In this document: piece after piece, positions 1-8,255 of the stretch
How positions within the stretch are numbered: position 1 is the first letter of the stretch
Layout: the number at the start of each line of letters is the position of its first letter
Source: Acidobacteriaceae bacterium
Lineage (GTDB): Bacteria > Acidobacteriota > Terriglobia > Terriglobales > Acidobacteriaceae
Length of the DNA stretch: 10,091 bases
Direction of reading: 5' to 3'
Assembly (NCBI GenBank): GCA_003133425.1
Contig: PKXI01000129.1
Span: forward strand, 3,671 to 13,761
The notes under the pieces: model-generated
Seen by the model: the letters and a program-made list of their open reading frames with translations, nothing else
What the model was told of the DNA's origin: nothing
The model's database searches: none
Made by a program: the position numbers and the translations under genes

Positions 1-81
1 CTGCCGCGCGGAATTCACTTGAACGTTGCGCCCAAGTATGGCGAGTGCCTGAGCTTATATGATGCAGGCAAGGCGAAGTGA
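1..81 (+). CDS. Possible C-terminal fragment of a ParA/Soj-family ATPase (5' end outside window)
   Basis: Frame 1 is open from the first base to a TGA at 79-81 and encodes 26 residues. The pattern P-R-G-I-x-L-x-x-A-P-x-Y-G, then L-Y-D, resembles the C-terminal signature of ParA/Soj ATPases, which commonly read I-P-R-x-V-x-L-x-E-A-P-S-x-G and then L-Y-D. ParA proteins usually continue about 20-30 residues beyond this point (RG..AY..LA.E), whereas this frame stops six residues after the LYD. It may therefore be a short-tailed or diverged relative, and the match may be chance over so few residues. The stop lies 22 bases before the preferred start of the lipoprotein gene, so the two could share a transcript. 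No catalytic motif is inside the window. Confidence 0.35.
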   Translation: MPRGIHLNVAPKYGECLSLYDAGKAK

Positions 82-103
82 ATTGGAAATCTGCACGAAA
101 ACC

Positions 104-1306
104 ATGAACCCAAGGGACGCAGCCAGAGTCAGCCTTTTCACATTCAGCATGCTCACGCTGATGTTGACAGGCTGCCGCTCCCACGACTTTCCGCAATACC
201 CTGCCAACTATCGCGAATATGTGTATGTAACCAACGGCGGCAGCGGCACTGTGACCGTGTTGGACGTGGTGAACGTGCGCGTGGACCGCGAGTTGCCGGT
301 GGGACAGAATCCTGTAGCCGTGGCGGCCAGCCCTTCCCGCAACGAGGTCTACGTGGTCAACTCCGGCGCCGAGGGCAGCGTGGGATCGATCTCGGTGATC
401 AACGCTGAAAACAACAGCGTCGTGGCCACCATTCCGCTGCACCGGCAGCCGGTCTCGATCGACCTTGATGCGGACGGCAAACTGGCATACGTTGCCAACT
501 CCGGTTCCAACTCGATCTCCGTGGTTGATTTGAAGAACCGGCGCGAAACGTCCCAAATTGGAGCCGGCGAGGAGCCTGTGGCGGCGCGGCTTTCGGCGGA
601 CGGCAAGACTCTGGCGGTCACCAATCGGCGCGGAAACTCAGTGAGCCTGGTAGATCCCGCGAGCCGGACGGTTCGCACCGTGTTTGAGGGCTGTCCCGGA
701 GCGTCGGACGTTGTGATGCTTCCCGATTCGTCGAAGGCCTTCGTTGCCTGCTCGGCGGGGCACCAGGTCATGGCGATTTCTCTGGCAAGGGCAAGCCGCG
801 CGGCTACTGCACAGGCTGGGGCTGCGCCGGCATCGCCGGCAGTGCCCGACCGGCTGGAAGCGATGATGGACGTGGGGCGCGCGCCCGTGCAGCTGGCGCT
901 GAAGCCGGATGGCGGCGAAGTGTTCGTGTCGAACCTGCTGTCGGATTCCGTGTCCGAAATCTACAACACTTCGGACGAAGTGGGCGCGACTTACATGATC
1001 GGCGACGGTCCGGCGCACGGGCTGGTTTCCAGCGATAATTCCCTCCTGTACGTGGCCAACTTCCACTCGCAGTATGTGGTCATCTACGGGATCACCGACG
1101 GCAGGCGTGTGGGTTCGGTGCATGTGGGCGATGGACCTTCGGCCATGGCATTTTCAGCGGCGGGCCATCTGCTGTTCGTGGTTGATGCGCGGTCGGGAGA
1201 TGTAGCGGTGGTGCGAACAGCTTCGCCGTCGCTGTTCGCGTTCACGTTGCTGTCGGCTGGCCGCAATCCAAATGCGATCGTCGACAAGGCGTTCAAACTG
1301 CCTTAG
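104..1306 (+). CDS. YVTN-family beta-propeller lipoprotein
   Basis: The product is 400 residues from the ATG at 104. An in-frame ATG at 59 would add 15 residues, but 104 puts a short basic N-terminus directly before a hydrophobic stretch ending in the lipobox Leu21-Thr22-Gly23-Cys24. This predicts export and lipidation on Cys24. The rest consists of repeated blades with the YVTN/YncE pattern: YVTN or YVAN, a turn, S-I-S-V-I/V-D, then G-x-x-P-V-A and a D/S-G-K turn. About seven blades can be followed, so a closed propeller is likely. An Ala/Pro-rich, low-complexity insert at about residues 226-249 separates blades four and five. Such proteins are thought to act as periplasmic or surface binding scaffolds; no catalytic residues are recognisable and the ligand is unknown. 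The stop overlaps the stop of the convergent membrane-protein gene. No clear Shine-Dalgarno sequence precedes either start. Confidence 0.88.
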   Translation: MNPRDAARVSLFTFSMLTLMLTGCRSHDFPQYPANYREYVYVTNGGSGTVTVLDVVNVRVDRELPVGQNPVAVAASPSRNEVYVVNSGAEGSVGSISVINAENNSVVATIPLHRQPVSIDLDADGKLAYVANSGSNSISVVDLKNRRETSQIGAGEEPVAARLSADGKTLAVTNRRGNSVSLVDPASRTVRTVFEGCPGASDVVMLPDSSKAFVACSAGHQVMAISLARASRAATAQAGAAPASPAVPDRLEAMMDVGRAPVQLALKPDGGEVFVSNLLSDSVSEIYNTSDEVGATYMIGDGPAHGLVSSDNSLLYVANFHSQYVVIYGITDGRRVGSVHVGDGPSAMAFSAAGHLLFVVDARSGDVAVVRTASPSLFAFTLLSAGRNPNAIVDKAFKLP

Positions 1307-2361
1307 CCTTTCTCCTGCCCCCATCGCGCCACGCTGAACTGTGCCCCGGCAAACAGGATCAGCCCTGAGGCATAAGCCCAGAAGAGCAATCCCACCGATA
1401 CGTAGAACGGACCGTACAACGATTCCAGATCGAGATGCGGTAGCAAGGCTATAAAGGCATATTTGGCGACCAGCCAGATGATGCCGGTAACCACAGCGGT
1501 GCGAAAAACCGGGCGCCACGGCACTTTACGATTTGGCAAGATCCAGTAGATGGAAAAGAAGAAAAGGATCGATGCGACGCCTGTGGTAGAGGCAACTACT
1601 AGAAAATAGATTCCATTGAAAAAGAAGTTCTCCGTGTGACCGAAGAAGATCATGGTCAGCACCTCTCGCCCTCCCTCGTTGAGCAGAACGCTGCCCATTC
1701 CGAGCGCTACCATGAGGATCGCGAGCCCAAAAGCGATGACCTGATTGTGGAGATAGTTCCGGCTCTTGGTGAGGCCCCAGGCCTGGTTGAGAGCTACTTC
1801 CAGAGGGAGAAAGATGCCGGTGCAGGCAACGACAATCATGATGAGCGAGAAGACCTGCACGCCGTGGTGGGACGATGACTTCACCACCATGTTGTAGATG
1901 CTGCCCGTGATCCACCCCTTTTCCCTGGTAACTGGTGGAAGGAAATAGTTGACCGTGTAGTCCAATACATCCTTCATCGCGTCAGACCGGAAGACCGAGA
2001 ACGCCAACGTATAAAGCAACACAATGAAGGGGATGAACGAGAGGATGGCGTTGGCCGCAACGCTGAAGGCAAAGGTATGCACCTCGCTGTCCAAAAGGTA
2101 AGAGATGAGAGCCACGCCATCCCTGCGCCACAGGTACCATTTGGATTTCTGAGCCGGTTCAACCGCGGCTGCCGATTCGGCTGGCCTAGGCGACCCTGCC
2201 GCATCGACGTTGCCGGCCTGATCCACAACCGTTTGTCCGGCCGTTTCGCCGGGCGCACCGGAATTCAAGACTTCAGCCAACTGTTCCTCCTTGTGTGGGA
2301 CCATACCAAATTGCCGGATGGGTGCTTCTTCAAGGATAGCCTTCGGGGGCGGATTCAACAT
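1303..2361 (-). CDS. YihY/virulence factor BrkB family inner-membrane protein
   Basis: The product is 352 residues from the ATG at 2361. An ATG at 2406 would add 15 residues but would lie well inside queG. Residues 1-75 are hydrophilic and rich in Glu, Pro, Ala and Gly, with no sign of a signal peptide. From about residue 75 the sequence follows the YihY/BrkB family: a short W-rich juxtamembrane segment, then about six hydrophobic helices near residues 102-121, 168-188, 207-227, 248-274, 288-308 and 317-341. The stretch SIYWILPNRKVPWRP before the fifth helix is typical of the family. The biochemical role of the family is unsettled; the old 'ribonuclease BN' label is not supported by anything here. 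The start overlaps the queG stop by seven bases, and a GGGAG lies about 13 bases upstream, so translational coupling is plausible. Confidence 0.88.
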   Translation of the reverse strand: MLNPPPKAILEEAPIRQFGMVPHKEEQLAEVLNSGAPGETAGQTVVDQAGNVDAAGSPRPAESAAAVEPAQKSKWYLWRRDGVALISYLLDSEVHTFAFSVAANAILSFIPFIVLLYTLAFSVFRSDAMKDVLDYTVNYFLPPVTREKGWITGSIYNMVVKSSSHHGVQVFSLIMIVVACTGIFLPLEVALNQAWGLTKSRNYLHNQVIAFGLAILMVALGMGSVLLNEGGREVLTMIFFGHTENFFFNGIYFLVVASTTGVASILFFFSIYWILPNRKVPWRPVFRTAVVTGIIWLVAKYAFIALLPHLDLESLYGPFYVSVGLLFWAYASGLILFAGAQFSVARWGQEKG

Positions 2362-3521
2362 GAAGGGGGCAGTTCTCCCGAGGGTTTCAGCTTTGAAAGC
2401 GCCCATCGGGCCGCTGCCCGGAGGCCCTCATCGGCAGCTGCCGCCCACGTGTCGAGAAGCGGCGCAAAGCGGTGTTGGCCGCTGTTGCCCATGGCGATGG
2501 CGACGTTGCGGCGCAGCCCCTGGAAGCCCGCCCTGCTCACTGGAGAGCCGTTGAACTGCTGCTCAAAATCGGCCTCTTCCATTGCGGCCAGCCATTCGAG
2601 CGCGGGATTCACCAACTCGGCGCGCGGCTCCAGCTCAGTGTCGGCGCTGATTGGCGTTCGCCGCGGCGAATTCCAGGGGCAGACATCCTGGCAAATATCG
2701 CAGCCGAAGACCTGGCGGCCCATACCTGCCATCAGGTCCTCTGCAATGGGGCCCTTGTGCTCGATGGTGAGGTAGGAGATGCACAGCGTTGCATCCATGC
2801 GGTAGGGGGCGATCAGTGCGCCGGTGGGACAGGCCTCGATGCAGCGGCGGCAGGTTCCGCAGCGATCAGGCAGTGCCGTGGGCACTCTTTCGTCTTGGAC
2901 GGGCAGTGAGGTGAGTAAAACGGCCAGAAAGCCGAAGGACCCCAGCTTCGGATGGATAAGGCAGGTGTTCTTTCCCGTCCGCCCGAGGCCGGCGGCAACG
3001 GCCAGCGAGCGCTCGACGATCGGGCCCGTGTCCACATAAGCGCGCGCCTCAAATGTTGCCGGCTGGGCAGCTCGGATGCGCGCCTCCAGAGCTTCCAGCC
3101 GCTTCTTGAGTACCTTGTGATAATCGCTGGGGCGGCGATGCTCCTTGGGACCGTTGCGGCTTGTCCAGGAGTAGCGAGCGATCCAGCCTGCGCCGGCTTC
3201 GGCGGGCTCAGTTGAGAGGGGCTGGGGGCTGTGGTAACCGGCAAAACAGACGATGGCTGAACGGGCCCATGGGAACGGAGTTGCAACCCGAGCCCGCAGG
3301 AGTTGCCCGCCTTCGCCTCTCCGTTCGAGATAGCGCATGGTGCCGGCTTTGCCCGCGCTTACCCACTCTTCAAACCGGTCTGCATCGCGCGCATCGGCTG
3401 CGTGAGGCAGAGCGACCAGGCCGGCCTCAGTGAAACCGGCCTCCAGCGCCCAGGAGCGCGCCTGGACAAGATTCAGGCTGGGACTTGGACCGTCGGCGGG
3501 AGTGGTAAACGAATTTGACAT
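2355..3521 (-). CDS. queG: Epoxyqueuosine reductase QueG
   Basis: This cytoplasmic iron-sulfur and cobalamin enzyme performs the last step of queuosine synthesis, reducing epoxyqueuosine to queuosine in the wobble position of GUN-anticodon tRNAs. The product is 388 residues from ATG 3521; ATG 3566 gives 403 (numbering below). The family motif YVDTGPIVER (177-186) carries the conserved Asp179 expected to be the catalytic acid, and the stretch G195-R-T-G-K-N is also typical. Two 4Fe-4S clusters are visible: CGTCRRCIEACP (Cys236, 239, 242, 246), and Cys262 with CDICQDVCPWN (Cys289, 292, 296). The Ala/Leu-rich C-terminus looks like the HEAT-type helices that contact tRNA. I prefer 3521 because the extra 15 residues look non-conserved and a GGAG lies 13 bases upstream, but neither start has a good Shine-Dalgarno. 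No other queuosine gene is nearby. The gene is followed directly by, and overlaps, the YihY-type gene. Confidence 0.95.
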   Translation of the reverse strand: MSNSFTTPADGPSPSLNLVQARSWALEAGFTEAGLVALPHAADARDADRFEEWVSAGKAGTMRYLERRGEGGQLLRARVATPFPWARSAIVCFAGYHSPQPLSTEPAEAGAGWIARYSWTSRNGPKEHRRPSDYHKVLKKRLEALEARIRAAQPATFEARAYVDTGPIVERSLAVAAGLGRTGKNTCLIHPKLGSFGFLAVLLTSLPVQDERVPTALPDRCGTCRRCIEACPTGALIAPYRMDATLCISYLTIEHKGPIAEDLMAGMGRQVFGCDICQDVCPWNSPRRTPISADTELEPRAELVNPALEWLAAMEEADFEQQFNGSPVSRAGFQGLRRNVAIAMGNSGQHRFAPLLDTWAAAADEGLRAAARWALSKLKPSGELPPSC

Positions 3522-3606
3522 GGAACCGGCGACACTCCGTTTTGCGTACAAGGATTCAGTGTTCATTTGCGGACGTCGGAATCGAAATCGAACACGCGGA
3601 ACGGCG

Positions 3607-3638
3607 GCAGGGGATTTTAAAAGTCTTGTTTCCCCTGC
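3607..3638. repeat. 8-bp perfect inverted repeat upstream of queG
   Basis: GCAGGGGA (3607-3614) and TCCCCTGC (3631-3638) are perfect complements around a 16-base AT-rich spacer that itself contains TTTTAAAA. The element lies in the divergent region between queG and the STAS gene, so it could be an operator for either, or a hairpin in the queG leader. On the plus strand the right arm is followed by ATTTT, but no plus-strand gene ends nearby, so a terminator role is unlikely. Confidence 0.4.
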
Positions 3639-3680
3639 ATTTTCAGCATATTCCCCTGGTGCGGTTCTGGACGTCCACGT

Positions 3681-3749
3681 GCAAGTTCCCAGGTGCGTAA
3701 CACCATAGGCAGTCGCCAGGCACCCCTAAATTGGAAATGGGGAACTTGC
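3681..3749 (+). promoter_or_regulatory. Structured leader of the STAS gene: 10-bp inverted repeat ending at the ribosome binding site
   Basis: GCAAGTTCCC (3681-3690) and GGGAACTTGC (3740-3749) pair perfectly over 10 bases and enclose 49 bases. Inside, GGTGC (3692-3696) can pair with GCACC (3720-3724), or GGTG with CACC (3701-3704) in a small hairpin. The right arm ends one base before the AAGGAGG. A second fold, CCCC (3723-3726) with GGGG (3739-3742), would use the same G residues and disrupt the 10-bp stem. Two exclusive folds next to a ribosome binding site suggest a regulatory leader RNA, though a DNA operator remains possible. I do not recognise a known riboswitch class. Confidence 0.45.
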
Positions 3750-3750
3750 G

Positions 3751-3757
3751 AAGGAGG
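3751..3757 (+). promoter_or_regulatory. Strong Shine-Dalgarno sequence for the STAS gene
   Basis: AAGGAGG, a perfect anti-16S match, lies five bases before the ATG at 3763. It fixes the start and implies efficient translation. It is the best ribosome binding site in the window, and the neighbouring genes have much weaker ones. Confidence 0.85.
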
Positions 3758-3762
3758 TTTTT

Positions 3763-4125
3763 ATGACTGGAACAATTTGCTACGAGACAATCATGAAGGC
3801 AGTTGACTCAAGCAAGCGGTGCGATCTAACCGAACTGGTGAGGGGATGCGAAGGTCACCTGATTGAGGAGATGACACCCGTGGTGCGCCGCCAAAGTGTA
3901 TCGCTCGACCTGAGATCGGTGGAGCGGATCGATGCAGCCGGCATTGCAGCTCTCATTTCGCTTTATCGCATCGCCCGCGAGGCGGGACACCGCTTCAGCG
4001 TTTTGAATGCAGCACCACATGTTGCGGAGTTGCTTGCGCTCGTGGGGTTGGACGGGATCCTCCTGTCCCACAATGCGAAACGTAGATCGCGTTCCGGTCG
4101 TCGGCTGGTGCAGAACGCCGCCTGA
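3763..4125 (+). CDS. Single-domain STAS protein (anti-sigma factor antagonist-like) lacking the usual phospho-acceptor serine
   Basis: The product is a 120-residue soluble protein; the start is set by the AAGGAGG at 3751. The STAS core spans about residues 20-105: a strand with V-S-L-D-L-R-S-V-E-R-I-D, the switch segment D57-A-A-G-I followed by helix A-L-I-S-L-Y-R, then H-R-F-S-V-L-N-A and a final helix V-A-E-L-L-A-L-V-G-L. STAS proteins such as SpoIIAA and RsbV bind anti-sigma kinases and are switched off by phosphorylation at the serine of D-S-S-G. Here both positions after Asp57 are alanine, so that switch appears absent. The C-terminus (about 104-120) is a basic R/K-rich tail. No anti-sigma kinase, phosphatase or sigma factor gene is in the window, so the partner is unknown. 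It could also be a STAS subunit of a transport or signalling complex. A likely terminator follows, so the gene is probably monocistronic. Confidence 0.85.
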   Translation: MTGTICYETIMKAVDSSKRCDLTELVRGCEGHLIEEMTPVVRRQSVSLDLRSVERIDAAGIAALISLYRIAREAGHRFSVLNAAPHVAELLALVGLDGILLSHNAKRRSRSGRRLVQNAA

Positions 4126-4159
4126 AGCGCGGCTGAAGTCTTCCCCAAAGCCTATGCGC

Positions 4160-4197
4160 GGCCCCGGTTTGCGTTTCAAATCGCAAAAGCCGAGGCC
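4160..4197 (+). terminator. Hairpin after the STAS gene, probable terminator
   Basis: The stem begins 35 bases after the STAS stop. GGCC, CGG and TTTGCG on the left pair with CGCAAA, CCG and GGCC on the right, giving 13 base pairs around an 8-base loop, interrupted by one C-A mismatch and a two-base bulge. A pyrimidine-rich but not pure T stretch (TCTCTTTGTG) follows, so termination may be partial. Confidence 0.5.
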
Positions 4198-4234
4198 TCT
4201 CTTTGTGTGGGCTTTCATGCGCTTTCAAATCGAA

Positions 4235-4250
4235 TGTGACGAAATGCACA
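4235..4250. promoter_or_regulatory. CRP/FNR-type binding site candidate upstream of ppdK
   Basis: TGTGA-CGAAAT-GCACA matches the CRP consensus TGTGA-N6-TCACA at nine of ten half-site positions. It lies 186 bases before the ppdK start and 110 bases after the STAS stop, in non-coding DNA downstream of the likely terminator, which suits regulation of ppdK. Confidence 0.4.
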
Positions 4251-4255
4251 GGCAA

Positions 4256-4316
4256 TCGTATACTTGGGACGCTATTCGTATAGCGACGGATGAATGCCGC
4301 AATGCGCCGTCGTATG
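4256..4316. repeat. TCGTAT direct repeats overlapping two small inverted repeats
   Basis: TCGTATA occurs at 4256-4262 and 4276-4282, exactly 20 bases apart (about two helical turns), and TCGTATG occurs at 4310-4316. The second copy is inside GCTAT-TCGT-ATAGC (4271-4284), and CGACGG (4284-4289) pairs with CCGTCG (4307-4312). They could be operator half-sites or leader hairpins of ppdK; the motifs are short. Confidence 0.3.
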
Positions 4317-4421
4317 TCTGGATGACCCGCACGTGCTCAGCCTATTGACTTTAGAGTTTGAGTGTTGAACCTGCGTCCCGCCACCCTTTCGTATCGACCG
4401 CCGCTGCGGAATCTAACAGAT

Positions 4422-4426
4422 GGAGG
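4422..4426 (+). promoter_or_regulatory. Shine-Dalgarno sequence deciding the ppdK start
   Basis: GGAGG lies nine bases before the ATG at 4436. It supports 4436 over the longer open frame that begins at a TTG at 4358, whose extra 26 residues have no family counterpart. Confidence 0.75.
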
Positions 4427-4435
4427 CTTTACCCC

Positions 4436-7177
<2,742 letters not shown>

Positions 7178-7194
7178 TCGGCCATCAGGTAATA

Positions 7195-7230
7195 CACCAG
7201 GGGTGCAGCCAAAAGGCTGCGCCCTTGGTG
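7195..7230. terminator. 16-bp hairpin downstream of ppdK (terminator or REP-like repeat)
   Basis: The left arm (7195-7210) and right arm (7215-7230) pair over all 16 positions, with two G-T wobbles, around an AAAA loop; the core is GCAGCC-AAAA-GGCTGC. It starts 17 bases after the ppdK stop. The following bases (CATTTAAAGG) are only weakly T-rich, so it may act as a terminator, an mRNA-end stabiliser, or a member of a dispersed repeat family. The remaining gap to the next gene shows no clear promoter. Confidence 0.6.
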
Positions 7231-7402
7231 CATTTAAAGGCTCTCCAATTTCCCTGCATTTCACATGAGACCTGGGATTACTCTGCTGAGCGTCGAGGAC
7301 GCAGTTCCAAGAAATTGCATCGAAATTAACAAAGCTGTTTCATTGCCCACCGCGCACGTGCTCCAACAAGCGCAAACCCAACCCAGCCTGTACTTTCAAT
7401 AC

Positions 7403-7409
7403 AAGAGGT
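7403..7409 (+). promoter_or_regulatory. Shine-Dalgarno sequence supporting a TTG start
   Basis: AAGAGGT lies six bases before the TTG at 7416. No in-frame ATG or GTG lies close upstream, and the conserved protein begins right after this TTG, so a TTG start is the best choice. Confidence 0.65.
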
Positions 7410-7415
7410 CCCAGC

Positions 7416-8246
7416 TTGTTCATCCGTCTGGCGTACGACATTCAATTCGACATCCCAGCCGCGGTCGCAATGGTCGCGTTGCTCAACGTCCATCCCTCGC
7501 GCGTCCACGACCTGCTGGAGCCCGATGAGTTGCAGATCGAGCCGAATATTCCCGTGACAAACTACATCGACAGCTTCGGCAACCGCTGCGCGCGATTCGT
7601 CGCGCCCAAAGGTTTCCTGCGCCTTAGCGGCTCCACGCTGATTCGAGACTCAGGTTACCCGGATATTCTCAATCTCGCTGCCCGGGAGTCCGCCGTCGGA
7701 GATCTGCCGCACCAGGTCCTCAGCTATTTGCTGAATAGCCGCTATTGCGAGGTCGACCGTTTCTCCAACATTGCCTTTGAACTATTTGGGAATCTGGACC
7801 CCGGATGGGGGAGAGTGCAGTACATATGCAACTGGGTCCACAACCATGTGGCGTTCAATTATCAGCAGGCCCGGCCCACCAAAACCGCCCTCGACGTCTT
7901 CACTGAACGCGTGGGTGTTTGCCGCGACTTTCAGCATCTGGCCATCACCTTTTGCCGCGCCCTCAACATCCCGGCCCGTTACGCAACCGGCTATCTGGGC
8001 GACATCGGCGTCCCGGTTGTCCTTCCCATGGACTTCAGCGCCTGGTTCGAGGCCTGGCTCGACGGCCGCTGGTGGACATTCGATGCTCGCAACAGCCAGC
8101 CTCGCATTGGCCGCGTCCTCATGGCAACCGGCCGCGACGCCTCCGACGTTGCCATTACCACTGCCTTTGGCAATGCGGACTTGCGCCACTTTTTCGTAGT
8201 AACCGAGGAAGAGATTCCGCCCTTGGCCGGTACGCCAGTCCCCTAG
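7416..8246 (+). CDS. Transglutaminase-like superfamily protein with an apparent His-to-Ser change
   Basis: The product has 276 residues, no signal peptide and no membrane segment, so it is probably cytoplasmic. The N-terminal half (about 1-120) resembles the beta-rich domain found before bacterial transglutaminase cores; the core spans about 130-235. The nucleophile motif is clear: R-V-G-V-C169-R-D-F-Q-H-L. The third triad residue fits Asp223 in W-W-T-F-D-A-R-N. The middle segment reads M-D-F-S208-A-W-F-E-A-W-L, where relatives typically have H-A-W, so the catalytic histidine appears replaced by serine (codon AGC at 8037-8039). The tail (R-I-G-R-V-L-M-A-T-G-R-D-A-S-D-V-A) is well preserved, which argues against a decaying pseudogene. 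Relatives are annotated as transglutaminase-like cysteine proteases or amidases with unknown substrates. The gene converges on the VWA gene with nine bases between stops. Confidence 0.85.
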   Translation: MFIRLAYDIQFDIPAAVAMVALLNVHPSRVHDLLEPDELQIEPNIPVTNYIDSFGNRCARFVAPKGFLRLSGSTLIRDSGYPDILNLAARESAVGDLPHQVLSYLLNSRYCEVDRFSNIAFELFGNLDPGWGRVQYICNWVHNHVAFNYQQARPTKTALDVFTERVGVCRDFQHLAITFCRALNIPARYATGYLGDIGVPVVLPMDFSAWFEAWLDGRWWTFDARNSQPRIGRVLMATGRDASDVAITTAFGNADLRHFFVVTEEEIPPLAGTPVP

Positions 8247-8255
8247 TGCCGTTTT

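Larger units (their letters stand above)
4126..4435. other. Intergenic region between the STAS gene and ppdK
   Basis: These 310 bases contain no credible gene. They hold a likely terminator (4160-4197), two copies of TTTCAAATCG (4174-4183 and 4223-4232), a CRP-like site (4235-4250), three TCGTAT copies (4256, 4276, 4310), two adjacent inverted repeats (4271-4284 and 4284-4312), and the ribosome binding site of ppdK (4422-4426). A TTGACT at 4345-4350 resembles a -35 box, but no matching -10 box stands at the right distance, so I do not assign a promoter. Confidence 0.7.

Noticed and set aside
2077..2775. 232-residue plus-strand frame across the queG and YihY-type genes
   Set aside because: It is antisense to two clearly recognised genes and shows no domain.
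3668..3677. TGGACGTCCA perfect 10-bp palindrome
   Set aside because: Short self-complementary sequences of this size are common in GC-rich DNA, and nothing else supports a binding site.
4345..4373. TTGACT as a -35 promoter box for ppdK
   Set aside because: No acceptable -10 hexamer lies 16-18 bases downstream.
4358..4435. N-terminal extension of ppdK from a TTG at 4358
   Set aside because: The GGAGG nine bases before ATG 4436 and the lack of family similarity in the extra 26 residues favour the shorter form.
7315..7343. TTGCAT ... TTTCAT as a sigma-70 promoter for the transglutaminase-like gene
   Set aside because: Both hexamers match consensus poorly, so it is not distinguishable from chance.
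7265..7528. 87-residue plus-strand frame between ppdK and the transglutaminase-like gene
   Set aside because: It overlaps the start of the transglutaminase-like gene in another frame, has no Shine-Dalgarno and no recognisable domain.
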